64,000 nucleotides of DNA from Whitmania pigra (Eukaryota; Annelida; Clitellata; Hirudinida; Haemopidae): the NCBI GenBank assembly GCA_021613335.1, contig JAJTWR010000263.1:3391001-3455000 (forward strand), written 5' to 3'. The notes below the pieces were generated by a model. The model searched no databases and was not told the DNA's origin. It saw nothing but the letters and a program-made list of their open reading frames with translations. Numbering within the stretch: the first letter of the stretch is position 1; each line of letters starts with the position of its first letter. Below, in pieces: positions 24,808 to 62,221 of the stretch. The translations under genes and the position numbers were made by a program.

Positions 24808-25185
24808 TTAATATTTATTAACAAATAGCTCTCGAAACATCAATGTGCTGCTCACCAACTTTCTTGAAACGACATTTTTTCCTTGTGAACAAATCTTGTT
24901 GATGTGAGGTTGTCTGACACACGTATGAAACCTGCACTGAACCAATTTTGAAGAAGACGAAGAAGATGGTTTTGAAGATGGCATGGGTTTTCTCATTTCT
25001 ATCTGCGGCTTACTTGGAAGAAACAAAACATAAAATGAAGTTTCCAAGATTGAAGTTGATTCACCAAAATGCGTTTGATTTATCTTCGCTTTATAAAAAG
25101 CATAAAAGGAAGCATTTTATCCTATGTCACGTACGCTATTGCCCTCGTAAGAGATAATAAAATATCATAAAAACGGACTGGAAAA

Positions 25186-49617
<24,432 letters not shown>

Positions 49618-49689
49618 GATTTCCTATAATTTTTTTTTCAGTTGAAAGCGATCTATAATTAAATCTTAAAGTATTAATGTGTTGTTAAA

Positions 49690-50420
49690 TTATGATTCTG
49701 AAAGGTGATTATGGTACTTTGTGCGCTGCAGATATAACGGGCGTCGCCAACGCCCACGGCCTTTTCAGTCACCAGTATGCGGACGACATCCAAATCTATG
49801 ACCAGTTTCATCTCTTGTCAGTCGACAAAGACTCGAGTTGGTCGTCTCGTGGATATCATCCAATCGACTACTGCTCAACTCTGACATGACGGAGACAATG
49901 TGGTTTGATTTTGCTCCTAGAAGCAGCCGCATTAGCTCCTTAACACTAAAACTGGCAGGTGTTACCATCAGTCCTTCGCAGACAGTCAGAAGCCTCGGGG
50001 CATATATTGACACATCCCTGACAATTCGGGTCTGGTCTGATGATTCAGTCAGGATTCGCGTCCTCAAAGAGGTTAAACCATAAGGTCCCATCTCAAATTT
50101 TTATATATATCCCTCATTTTTATATATCCCTCATAGTTCAGTTAAAGCTTGATCACTGCAAATCGATTCTTGCCAGTCTCTCCATACTCTTCAAACAGTC
50201 ATGAATGCGGCGGTGAGGTTCATTTGAGGAGGAAGGTCTTCCGATTCCATTACTCCTCTCCTGAAAGGCCTCCATTGGCTGAAAATTCCGGACAGAATTA
50301 TCCTCAAATTCTTCCTTTTAATCTACAAGGCCTCCTTAGGCAGCGCTCCTCAATACATTATTGTCTTACACTTCTGTCCCCGTATTTTTGTCTGAAAAAT
50401 TTTTTATTTTTCTCAATTGT
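49690..50420 (+). mobile_element. CR1/L2-like LINE fragment
   Basis: Plus-strand relic just upstream of GPCR exon 1. It reads GLFSHQYADDIQIY with the catalytic YADD, then WISSNRLLLNSDMTETMWF, LAGVTISPSQTVRSLGAYID, and in further frames LDHCKSILASL and LLKGLHWLKIPDRI-type sequence. This is the RT palm end, thumb and C-terminal part of a CR1/L2-type LINE. Frameshifts and stops throughout. Its presence limits the space for a proximal GPCR promoter. Confidence 0.78.
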
Positions 50421-50959
50421 TTTTATTCCGCTCACTCAATTGGAAGAACTAAATTGTTGGATTTGCTTGTTATAGTACCTATACATCCATATCATTTTGT
50501 GCACTCAAAAAATAAAATAATTAAATTGTAAATTGTGATGTCCTGATTATGTAAAACATGTTATCTCTCAAATGTATATGTACATTATTACTCACGTACA
50601 CGAGTATACATTGTGAACTCATCACCCACAGCTCTTGAGAAATGTGTATAATTTACTATCAAACGATATATACATATATCCTGTTAGAACCTAATTAAGT
50701 GGTCTAACTCTCTTGACAATCTCGACTCATTCATTTTTTTAAAAAACAAGAGATGGTAATGATATGATTTCAATATGATAAGATAAGATGATATATATAT
50801 ATATGTTACTGAATTCATTTTTATCCTAATACCTTTTGTTTTAACAAATACTTCAAATACTCAAAAATTGACTAATTTTTTTTTGACGTCTAGATGTGAC
50901 ATAATACAGTTATTTTTTATCGGTTAACTCTGGCACATGATATTTTCTTATATAAACTA

Positions 50960-52311
50960 CCGTATTTTCACGAAATTAATACGCCGACGAATATAACACG
51001 CAATTTACCTAATTCGTATAAAAAATCACTTATCAAACACGCAAACGTATACACGACACGCACCAATAGATGCCTTTTGTTTTCTTTTGGCTAATATTTA
51101 TTTAATTTGATATTAATTTTATTAATTAATATTATTAATTTTAATATTCATTTAATCAATAACCACGTAACTGTACATTTTAATTAGATTTATTTTTTAT
51201 TTAATCATCATGTTTAAATAGAGTTCAAATTCAATGAGAAACATTGATGAATTATGCAAAGTTTAAAACATGAAATAAATGCAGAAAATTAAAATTATAT
51301 ATATTAAAATATTTAATTGAAGCAGTTTCTAATATACAAAACAATTGAAGTGATAGATACAATGATAAAGATAGAAAGATATATATATAGAAGTGTTCTT
51401 GATTGAAATATCGACGTCGTTAAGACAATGGCTGAAGACGTAACTCGTATACTGCCGCCTACAAGCTTCAAGTCGTTTCTACGGCAATAGACAAAGGTAA
51501 CAGAGCAGCTGCTCGGTAGTACACCTTTAATGAAGCGAATGGAGAAAGAAGGAATGATTGCTTGAGAAACTGAATCTGAGAAATCGTGCATGCCGTGGCA
51601 AAAATGCGAAATGGCGAAGAGTCTGATCTAAAGTTATGGGTCTCGGAACAAAGGAGGAGAAGCCGAGGAGTTTCAACAAAAACCATCCATCTAAAAGAAG
51701 AAATGTTGGCCCATAAGATCGAAATTAACAATTTCAAGGCAGACCCCTCGTGGATCTCAAAATTCATGAAGAGAAACGGATTGTCTCTGAGGACCAGAAC
51801 TACTGTCTGACAGCGGCTTCCTGACTATTGGCAATTTAAAATACACCAATGTCGCATATTTGTAACCTGGTAGATAAATGTTACTGACACTGACGTCATT
51901 AATATGGATGAAGGTCCAATGGCTTTCGACATTCCCTCGGGAGAACAGTGGAAGCATCTGGTGCCAAAACTGTGGCAATAACAACAACTGGTCACAAACT
52001 GACATGTTTCACAGTCATACTTGGATGCTCTGCGGCTGGCACCAAGTTAAAAACATTGATTTTCAAGAGACAACACCACGCGAAAAATTCCCAGCTAGCG
52101 TTGTTGTTTACTGCAACAAAAAAGGCTGGATGAACACAGCAACAATGAAGTTCTGCTTTCAGAATCATTTAAATTTTTTATTTTTGTTGGTCAGAAATCA
52201 AATTCATGTAAATTTAATTTAGCATAACATGCATACGATTATAGTACGCAGAGGAAGGTGCGCAGAAGTAAAATCGAGCATAACGCGCATGTAATATGGG
52301 TGAAAATACGG
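50960..52311 (+). mobile_element. pogo-like DNA transposon, full length but dead
   Basis: 1352 bp. The left end CCGTATTTTCAC and the right end GTGAAAATACGG are inverted repeats, each flanked by TA, the duplication of the Tc1/mariner-pogo superfamily. Further TIR similarity follows (ATAACACGC left; ATAACGCGCATG right). The interior encodes a broken transposase. Confidence 0.82.
51586..52222 (+). pseudogene. pogo-like transposase remnant
   Basis: The frame 51586-51810 is a CENP-B/Tc5-type DNA-binding helix-turn-helix (ESDLKLWVSEQRRRSRGVST, DPSWISKFMKRNGLSLRTRT). After a stop the DDE part starts with INMDEGPMAFDIPSGE (first Asp) and shifts frame for GAKTVAITTTGHKLTCFTVI, then TPREKFPASVVV and NKKGWMN. 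The second catalytic Asp region is missing. Several frameshifts; not functional. Confidence 0.8.
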
Positions 52312-52681
52312 TATATCACTTGAAAACCTCAGAGGGAAATTCGAACCCCATTTAAAAAAAATACATTTACTATAACATTTGCTTTTTTAAGGTATAAAAG
52401 TAGGAAACCAAGACAAAATTTGGGTTCCATGTAATCGATGTTGCGGTTCTTTACGAGGTCGGTTTAAGCCTAAACATTCATCAATGCATTTTGTGATAAC
52501 CCTTGGTTTGGAGAGAAAGATCATTTGACTGCTTGTTACGTGGCGTGACTCACATTGCAATTACAATTACAATTAGCCGGTATTTTTTAAAATAAAAATC
52601 AAAACATTGCATGAGGCATCTTAACGTACTTTCAACAATTAGAGCTTAATCATGATGATATGACTTCTTATTCTCGTACAG

Positions 52682-52853
52682 ATTCAGATGTTTAGAGTCT
52701 TCATTAGTTCATGAGATTTCAGAAGAAGAATTTAATGATCTTGTAAGAGATCCAAATGCTGCGATCTTGGATGAAAGGTTTCACCGGGAAATTCAAACTA
52801 TGAAAAAAGATATCATGGAAATTCATATATTCTTGCTGAATATTGCCAAACAT
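52682..52853 (+). CDS. weak candidate exon, possibly a pseudogene
   Basis: After the acceptor CGTACAG the frame reads LESSLVHEISEEEFNDLVRD and HREIQTMKKDIMEIH, protein-like and helix-prone. The helix seems to continue in another frame (ILAEYCQTLVRETHAKAINH), which suggests a one-base shift. Donor GTTAGA follows 52853. Family unknown. Confidence 0.25.
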
Positions 52854-52920
52854 TGGTTAGAGAAACTCATGCGAAAGCTATCAACCATAAGCAAAAGAAT
52901 CAAAACATTCATCATAATAT

Positions 52921-54136
52921 TTAGAATCACCACATAAGAAATTGCAATTACAAGCCATTTTAATGTTTTGGCAAAAACATTCCAGTATAATAATTTATTA
53001 TTTTATTATTATTATTATTTAATTATCTTAGCATGCACGACCACGTACGTAAGAGGTACTTTCCAATTCGCATCAGCCTCATTCTTTATTCCAGCGGTGA
53101 CCTGAAAATCCATGAGCACCGAACACTTGGCTTAATTTCTTGGCACAGAATTCAAATGCACTGCAGCGAGTTAATTTGTAATTTAGGATGAAGTTTGTCT
53201 TCAAAGAGAGAACCATTATTTAATTACGAAGTTCAAGTAGTTAAAATGTTATATTTGAAAACAGTTTGTTTTATGTTCAAATATTCGTGCTCGGTCGTGT
53301 ATCAATCCACAAATTTGTTTTATTAACAACCAAACTTAAGAAATAACGTCAATGTTAGAAATTAAAAATTTCACTTATCCGCAGCACTTAAATCATCGTC
53401 TTCGAAAGTTGAAATTCCTGTTTGAAAGATCATTGCTTTCCTGCTGATCTTAAACAAGATCCATTGTCATTCATTCATTCTTCAGAACGTTTGATTTCAC
53501 ATCCATCCACCCATTCATTTTTTCAATCATTAATTTTCCAATTTAACCATTTATTTTGCCCTCCATATAGTCATGCTACAGTCGTTACATCATCAATCAA
53601 CCATGAAATTCATTCAAAACTAACGCAGACTTTAGAAAAATTCCATTGAGATAACAATGTGGTGCAATTTTGTTGAAAGCTTTTAAGAGGTGATAATTTA
53701 CCTGTTGAGACTTTCAAACCATTTCATTGACTTTTTGAGGTTGCAAATATTAATTCAAGTATTTTTTAGTTTATTAATAATTATCTTGTAAACATTAAGC
53801 AACGTTTTAAACATTTTTGTATTAAATATAAAACCTATTGAAATCTACTTATTAGAATTAGTTACAAGCTTGTTTGAAATTCGGATAATATTATTCAATA
53901 ACGCGCAGTCCATGCAAAATGTTCACCCTTTTTATACTATGTTAACACACTCAATTTATGCTTTTAAATATTCAATTTATTATTTTGTTGTTTCTTAATT
54001 TTGTGAGAAATAAATGTCAGACAAACACAAAGCAGCTGCCTTTAAAGCTTCATCAACCGAGCTACAAGTGCACTCATCCATCCATCCATCCATCCATCTA
54101 TCTCAAATTCAGACTTAAGTGCATCTTCACTGTTAC
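52921..54136. other. AT-rich intergenic DNA
   Basis: No supported gene. A short (ATCC)n run lies at 54075-54100. Confidence 0.4.
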
Positions 54137-54145
54137 CTTTTATTA

Positions 54146-54793
54146 GGCGCCCCGTCAAAACAGCCCAGGACAAAACAGCCCCGTCAGAACAGCCCCGACA
54201 AAACAGAGGTAAAATTGATTCATTGATTTGTTACATGTTCACATGACGTGACGATAAGGTGAGTGCGATAAGGTGATTCACTTTGTGTGGCTCGAATATG
54301 TTGTACTTCAATCGATGACATAGATTAAATTCCAATTCCAAATCAAACCCTTAATTGTACACATTGCAACTCGGGGAAGGATCAAAAGAAATTAGACGAT
54401 CAAAGGAACCTTCGTGACATAATGAGTGTCTGGTAAATTCTCTTTGTGCAGATGGCACATGTTGATTGTCAATCGATAATTTATATTAAATACCAACTTG
54501 AAAAGTCTATGTAAACTAAGGAAGTAGCCGGAATCTTAATAATATTTTAGACGATAAATCTTCCACTTAATGAAATTTCGTGATACCAATTAAACTCATA
54601 ACGGTAATAAAAGCATTCAAACCACTAACTTCAAATTAAATTTGGAATCAGTTATCAGTTTATGTATTCAAGTCAAAAATAAGTTTTAATATAGTGTCGG
54701 GGCTGTTTCGACGGGGCCGTTTTGTCCTGGGCTATTTTGATGGGGCTGTTTTAACGGGGCTACATTGTCGCCGGGCTGTTATGACGGGTCACC
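54146..54793. mobile_element. foldback/MULE-like element 1, 648 bp
   Basis: Both ends are inverted arrays of short GC-rich units (GTCAAAACAGCCC, GACAAAACAGCCCC, and reverse forms such as TTTTGACGGGGCTGTTTTGT). The left end is GGCGCCCCGTC, the right end GACGGGTCACC. A perfect 9-bp duplication CTTTTATTA flanks it (54137-54145 and 54794-54802). The AT-rich centre (about 54215-54690) has no transposase. Compound inverted repeats plus 9-bp duplications fit foldback elements mobilised by Mutator-like transposases. Confidence 0.8.
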
Positions 54794-54802
54794 CTTTTAT
54801 TA

Positions 54803-55644
54803 TTATCGGCCACACGTTTAATGCTTCTGTGATACTTTAATCATATCAACTTAATAATATCATTATTTATATGTGCTATTTAAACAATTCGTGCCTTTAT
54901 TATTATTATTATTAAAGTAAAAATATTTAATAAGAGACGTCATTTCAGCATTTTCCAGGTGAGCAGACCCTCGTACAACATGAGTAGATGACCTTTTTTA
55001 TGTGTTTAGTCTAAAGTCAGGGAAAGCTGTTGCCCTGCCTCACCTCGGAATGACTTCCGTGTATTTTACTTTTTAATCTCCACTTCTGAGGTCAGCAGGA
55101 ATTTGTTCTATTGTTGTTGGATGACTCATGCAATCCATGAAGTTAATGAGTTTTAAAAAGAAATGTCAATCATAATAAACTCAGTTTTCAGCGTATAAAT
55201 GAAAACAAAGTCTCTCATTTCTGCAAGCCTGCCTATGCGATCACCATCATCAGCAGCAGCACAATTTTCATTAGGTAGATAAATGTTTTGACCCTTACGC
55301 ATGAGTTGGACTCATGGATGTAATTAATAATCTGATTATGATAATATTGTTATTTTATTTATTACGATAATATTGTTATTTTATTTATTACGATAATATT
55401 GTTAATTATTAAGGGCGGACATGTCCATCGTACATCCAACCAATTGTGCACCTACATAAATTTTTTACAAATTTAACTTTTAATTATTTTGGCTGATTTT
55501 AAAGTTGCCTAAATTGGAAATTAAAAGCAAAATTTTATAAACAACTTTCCACGATGTCTAAAAATGCAATTATTTTTAAAATTATTAATATTCACTTCAA
55601 TGAAATTTATTTTTTGAAGTTATTTTATATCTATTATTTAAATA
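54803..55644. other. AT-rich intergenic DNA
   Basis: Contains a tandem repeat at 55325-55400, three copies of a TTTATTACGATAATATTGTT-containing unit. No gene. Confidence 0.45.
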
Positions 55645-56300
55645 TCGTGTTTCCAGAAAATAAGCCCTAACACGATTTTTCAAGATGCTCGAAATATAAA
55701 CCCTACCCTGAAAGTAAGCCGTAGTTAAGATCGCCAGCCAGCCTTTACGGTTTGTTATAACCCAATAATATGTTGAATTATAAGCTATAAATTTAATGTC
55801 AGTAAACTTTTATGAATTATTAATATAATAAAGTACCCATAATGACAATGATAATTACTGTAATTTGTGTATAAAATATAAGCGATTAAGCAGATACGGT
55901 AAGCAGACATTAATCCATTAGAGCACACCTGCATCAGGGCGGTGACCCGTCAAAATAGCCCAGCGACAAAATAGCCCCGTCAAAATATCCCCGTCAATGT
56001 ATTTTTATAAAAAAAATATTTATATGAGTTGAAGACATTAACCGATAACTTATTTCAAATTTGATTAAATGAAATGAGTTTTATGTTTTGACGGGGCTGT
56101 TCTGTCGCCGGGCTATTATGACGAGGGTCAGCATCAGGGCATCAGTTTGAGTTTACGAATCTCGGTGCGCCGTATGCACAACAGATTTACCATTAATAGT
56201 TATTTCGACAAGATGAGTACATAAAGAAAAAGCTACACTAACGAATACAAGAAAGAAATCGCAGAAAACTTACTGGACAGGAATCTTCTCTGTCGTTTAT
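55645..56300 (+). mobile_element. pogo/Tigger-like relic split by a foldback-like element
   Basis: The left part (55655-55740) has GAAAATAAGCCCTAACACG and GAAAGTAAGCCGTAGTTAAG, words of a pogo-type terminal region common in animal genomes. After the foldback-like insert, the plus frame from 56214 reads MST, a stop, then RKSYTNEYKKEIAENLLDR, the start of a pogo/Tigger-type DNA-binding domain. The rest of the transposase is gone. Confidence 0.5.
55941..56131. mobile_element. foldback/MULE-like element 2, 191 bp
   Basis: Left GGTGACCCGTCAAAATAGCC, right in reverse form TTTTGACGGGGCTGTTCTGT ending ATGACGAGGGTCA. Flanked by CATCAGGGC (9 bp; GCATCAGGGC if 10 bp is taken) at 55932-55940 and 56132-56140. 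The centre is about 95 bp of AT-rich DNA. Same family as 54146-54793 and 39806-39896. Confidence 0.8.
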
Positions 56301-59300
56301 TGGTGGGTTTTAACATTTTGTTCACATTTCGTCCTTTCGAGTATTAATTCAGACGCTTTTGTAATATAAAAAATAAAAATAACTTAAAAGTTAAGGGGTT
56401 CCGATGATGGTGGTGATCCAGTGAACGATTTTGCTTCAAAATGGAGAAATAAAGACCAGTTAAAAAATGTTGTAATAGAGCGTTTAATAGAGCATGTCTT
56501 GATGAAAATTTATTACCAAATTATCTGAAAAAATTAATTAATGTCAATTATTAATAAATAATTATTTAAACAAAACTATCGAAATTTGGATATTTAATTA
56601 AAAGGTGAATTTACTTAATTCCATTGAAACTCCTTTTACATTTTGTAATCATTCTCAGTTCGTTCGAGAGATGGCAGACTAATTTCAACAATTAATTCGC
56701 CCATTAATTATTTTATTATTTTAAAATTTAAGAATAATTTGTAAATAAATTCTTAATCACTTAATCACTTAATCACATGTCTGCTTTTAATTACATGTGA
56801 CCTGTCGAAGCGACATAAAGTGACCATCGATCACTGCATTAAATATTTGGTAAATGAAGTTACTTAATTATAATTAGGCTAAAATAAATCAATTATTATT
56901 AAATAAACATTTTATCTGAAACATTATAAACATCATAAACAGTGATGCAGGATTCAACTACAAAAACCAATCAAAAGTTCAAACCCCTTTTCTTGCCACT
57001 GAAGCCAAGAGGTTAATTGGCTTTTATGGCGCATTGTAAATGAACCCCTTATTATTTTTATTGTTAAAGTATTATTATTACTTTTGTTATTAAAATAATA
57101 AATCATTTGAATTTTTAAGACTGTCGTCATTTATTTTCAGACAAAAATTTTAATGGCTTAGTTTTGGTAAGATTTTTATTTTAGTTTATATAATTTGCGT
57201 CCTTGATATCGTTGTTATTTTAAAATTTTAGTCCATTTGTCCATTTTATAAATTTCTTAATTTTCAACTCTTCAGTTTCGTTAATGATGTCATTCTAAAC
57301 ATAACTGCAATTTATAAAAAACAGAAATCTAACATCATGAATATTTATAAAGGTTCAAACCCTTCAATCATCGAAATGAAGTTTCATTACAACTCGCCGG
57401 TTGCACAGATGACGGATGGATGTCGTCATACGTCTGCTGCCCTAGGATTTCCAAAAAGTCACGAAAACAATGCACTAACTTCAATAATTTCCACTAATTA
57501 GTCATTTGAGACTCCAATTCAGGGCACTAATGACTTAATTGTGACCCCAACCAGCCAAGCATTTCTTCAGTCAGCATATTTCCATGGAGTTGCCAATCCA
57601 TCAACTGAAAAGTTTGAGCAAAATTTCACAGAATATTTCCTCGGACCATCAATCACTTAGGATTCAAGTTTGTGTCAAAAATTATATTTTTTTATTCGAT
57701 TTCCCTCAAAATTTGAAAAACATCAAAATTCAATTGCATTCTCTCATTCTTTGATCTTTTTAACAATTGTGGATATTTGTACTTAATTACTTTTATATAG
57801 ATGTTTAACACATCCTAATCAACTTATTTATTACGTAGAATTCAATGAAAGGATAAGATGAAGATTTAAGTTATTTCAATGACTTAAAAATTATTCCAAT
57901 TTTTCATTCGGTGGTAAAAATAAATCATTTCGTGATTCAATATTATAACTGAAGCATAGGTTTTATTCACTTAAAATATTCGAATAGGGATTTAAACTTC
58001 AATTAATTTATTAAATAATTAAATAATATATATTCATTTCATTATAATCACAAAAAACTTGTCAATAAGGTTGCACCAAAAATTACCCTTCAGACAGGTA
58101 ATACTTTAAATAGGTATATTATTTTCAAATGTCAACGGAAATCCGAAGGAAGTGAACTTTATGAAGTGCTTTATATTAATTATAAGATTATGATTAATTT
58201 ATATTAATTATAAGATCATAATTAATTTAATGTATTGAAGAAATTTTTAAGCTCACAAAGTTGAAGTTTATTTTTCTCCGAATCCAACTGTTCAAACATT
58301 GTTTTGCGTTTAGCTGAAACTTTGTTTAATGCTGCCCCAGGTGAAAGATTTTAATTTTTAAACAACGGAGATGTCAGCTCATTGGCTTTTTTTGTAACGT
58401 AAAGCAGAAGATGGATGAGAGAATTGCTTCATGTACAGCATCTTAAACTAACCTCATTTAACCTCATTTTCAAACTCATAATCACGATAAGATTTGAAAT
58501 CAAAAATTAAATCTTCAAATCTTTACTGCCCTTTCCAAAAGCCACAAATTATTTTTTAGAAAATTGCAATGAATTGTAAAGTATTATTTTACGCTATTTT
58601 ACTAAAGCTCTCTAGCTATTTCATTAGGTGAATTTGGATAATATTCAATTTAATATTACATTATATATTTATTTGACATATCATCAATTTACATTTTTCA
58701 CGCTGTTTAAAAACATAATCTGGATAAAAAAAGATATTTTCAAATGAGGATCTACTTTGGGTGAATTTAGAAATTAAAAAAATGACAAATGTTATCAAAA
58801 ACATTGCATCAATCTGATGGCGCCCAAATTAATAATTTTTTTCAGCAATAATTGAAGTGTTACACCCTCAAAAAAGAATGTGCTCAGGTTGTGTGATCTT
58901 TTATCTGAATATCCAGGTTTCTTTTTTAGGTAACTTAGCATAGATCTCATAAAATATTCAAATGCTCCTTAAAACTGAACACATGAAAGTGATGTCACTT
59001 TTTAAATATACCAGTTAATTTTAGAATTATTTTAAATTTTTTTCGAAACTTGAAATAGAATTTGTTCGTATCATTTTATTAACAATCTCAGAAATAATCA
59101 TGCCGGATTGACATTGCCACCCCCCAGCCATTATTATGTAAATAGTGCAACGTGATCAGGTACTTAACGAAAATTCACAAGGGCGATCCCTGTTGGTTCG
59201 TTACACGGATTGCCACAAGCAGGAACTCGAACCTTTGAACTTAACTTTTGACCAATTGCATTCAAATAAATTGCTTTAGCAACAAATATTATCAACAATT

Positions 59301-59820
59301 TTGTCAAAAATTGAAGATCTGGTCACACAAAAATTGTTTGCAAGTTATTTTGAATGCTCTGATGAAGAATAAAAAGGAATATATTTACGTAAAAAAGTCA
59401 GTAGATGGAACTTAACAAAAAATAAAGTCAAAATTCGTAGTTATGACTGTTCACAGAAATATAAATTAATTATTTAATTCTTCTCAAAAATCTTGTATTT
59501 ACATGCAAGATCAAAAAAGAGATAGCCTAAGACTTACATCCATTCGTGGACGTGTCCATACGACAAGTTTGACAACAGTGACAAGAAAACTTTTCAAAGG
59601 TGTTTTTTTGTGGAATTTGAAAAATCATTTCTTTTACACTTATGACATCAATAGGATGTGATGAATGTGTTTTATTACATTAAAAAGATATTAAAATTAA
59701 GTTGTAAACGGAACCAGATAATTTTTTATAAATTTAAATCAAGTTGCAATATTTCAGATGTGCGACATTCAGATTAATTTAATTTCTCCAGAATGTTGAC
59801 ATTAAATTGCTCAATTTTTT
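56301..59820. other. AT-rich intergenic DNA
   Basis: No supported gene or element. A tRNA-like word pair (GGTTCGAGTTCC and GGTCAAAAGTTAAG, minus strand, 59200-59260) may be an old SINE. Confidence 0.4.
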
Positions 59821-59828
59821 ATGCACAG

Positions 59829-59923
59829 CAAGCGAGGTGAAGAACTCTTCATCGGAGGAAACTTCAGTCACTCCAGCCGATAAGCAATTGACGAATGAAA
59901 AAGCAACAGGAACAGGATATTGA
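59829..59923 (+). CDS. weak candidate terminal exon
   Basis: The acceptor TTTTATGCACAG (last base about 59828) is followed by a GC-richer stretch with one open frame (SEVKNSSSEETSVTPADKQL and about ten more residues) to a TGA. No partner exon or family is known. Low confidence. Confidence 0.2.
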
Positions 59924-62215
59924 GGAGCCACACTTCCGAGGCAATCTCAAGAAAATCCATTTTTCGACTACAAATTTATGGCTCACAAGGAGTTCAATCT
60001 CTTCATTGATGAGAAGTCGTTAATTTTTCATCTTTCAAGTGGAATTTATTAAACATTTATGAAGAAATTAATGGGCCAAACCTTCACATTTTAGATAATT
60101 CACAATTCTGTAATAATGTCGAGATTGGTGAAATTTGCCTCCGTTATTTTACAAGTCACTTTACTTCAAGCGACTTAATCTTCATTTTCTGCATCCATCC
60201 GAATACGTAGAAAATTTTAGTTTTCTTGAAGTTTAGCTTTAAGGATGACGATGGCAGAGGTTCACATATGCATGATAGACCACACAGGAAAAAATTGTTT
60301 GCGATGACAATCTTTGATTTTTATCAAAATCCTCTCATCCACAATATGCAAAACTACCTGGTGTTAGATCTGTCGTCACAGTGTAGAACTGATTGTCAGA
60401 AATTTCTTTAATGATTTTACTTTTGAGCTTGTTCGCAATTAATTGAACAACATCTATGGCTCAGATATGAAACATGATAAGGTCTCAGCTTAACGTCCTC
60501 AAACCCTCCTTTTAAACAAGAATTATAACGAGCCATAAGATGTACTATTTACTGATAATTACTGCGGAATTGTAATAACAACTTGTTGATTAGACTTATT
60601 AAACTATAGTAATATTTGTTATTACTACCAATTAAGCGCTTATTATAACACGTATCAAAAAACTCAAACTTTCAAATAACCGTCAACAAATTATGAAAGT
60701 AAACAAAATCATCAAGACAATGTAATGTCCAACCAATGGCGAATTTAATTTAATACCAAGAGAGATGGGCGTCTGCTGACATTATTTCATTTTAAATATT
60801 TGTTGTAACTTTAAATCCTAAACCTTGTAGTTATTATTATAATATGCATTTAAATTGTGAATCCTAATTTTCCCAACTTATTTCAGTCTGTTCCAAGTGG
60901 AACAAGGGGCTGCCCCCCTTGCCCCCCTCAAGGGGCGTTCCTGAATGCTCCCTCCACATATGTTTGAAAAATATGTTTGAGACAGTTTTTGTGTCATATT
61001 TTTCATAATAATAATATAATTATCATTATAATAATATTATCCAAATTATAATATTATTAATTATTCCTAATGTTGAGTGAAGCATTTGAACATCAAATTC
61101 AGTATTTATAACGGCAAATGATGGAGACAGTGCGATACTAATGTTATCCAAATTATAATATTATTATCCCAATTATATTGCATTTTTAAGGCTCTGTTAG
61201 GAGAAATCCGATCGATCAAATTTTTGCAGGAAATGTAATGATGATGATGATGATGGCGACAATGTTTGTGGGCTGAATGACGGTGTTAATATAGGCCGGA
61301 GTGTTTGGGTGTCACAGCTGTTCTTCCTGGAAGTGTGACGTCACTCGTAAGTGTTAATTTTTCCGCTGAAACAAAGAACACTCACTCTGAGGGTCATAGA
61401 AAGTCACACTTTGTCTTTGAAATTTTGCTTTTAATGCATTCAGAGTTATTTTGTGCATAAATTAAGTATAAATAGAAAGTCCATACTTAATTCATAATAT
61501 AATTTTTATTTATAAATATTCATGAGTTCGAAGAGCCATGGACTGAAATGATGAAACTTTACAGTTCACACGTCATTAAACTCGAGGACTTGTTAGACAA
61601 CCATGAGAAGTGTTGAGATTTCACAGGAAGATGCTTCGACTGTCAAAGAAATTCATCTCTCTTCAGTAACTCAAAAGATTAAAAAAAAATAAAATCATGT
61701 TAAACTACATATCACCTTTTGTTCGTTAATGCTGTCAAAAACAATTCTTTAAAACACTTTCATTCAACTTTGTAATTGCTTTTTTTTTAATAATTTCAAT
61801 AATTCATTTGATGTTCATCAGCCAAATAAACACCTTATTTATCAAATTTTTAAAATTGTATAAAGGTGAATGAAGTGGATTGGTAAGATTATATCGTGTA
61901 ATTTCCGCTGTTGCTTGATTTTTATATCTTATTGTAAATAAACAAAATTCGAACGAATTGTTTGAAATAAAAAACAATTAGAACATTTTTTTTAATTATT
62001 TATAATTTTAATTAAAATCTGACAAAAAATGAAAAATAAGGAGAGAATGGCCCGAAAATGTTGGAAACTGTCAGTTGTAAATATAAAAAATTAATGAGCA
62101 GATACGAAATAACAATTTAAAATTTTAATTTTAAAAAAATTATGTTAAAGTCAGCTTAAAAGAATGTAAATATTAAAAACTAATATATTTTATTAAAAAC
62201 TTTACCGATTGCAAA
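59924..62215. other. AT-rich intergenic DNA
   Basis: No supported gene. 61238-61350 is GC-richer, with a (GAT)n run, TGACGTCA at about 61338 and a GTAAGT directly after it; it could be part of an exon or a regulatory patch, but no frame is convincing. 60900-60940 has a short run of repeated CCCCTTGCCCC words. Confidence 0.35.
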
Positions 62216-62221
62216 ATTACG

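Noticed and set aside
61238..61350. Exon with acceptor TTTTTGCAG and donor GTAAGT
   Set aside because: The only long frame meets a stop before the donor, and a (GAT)n run dominates it.
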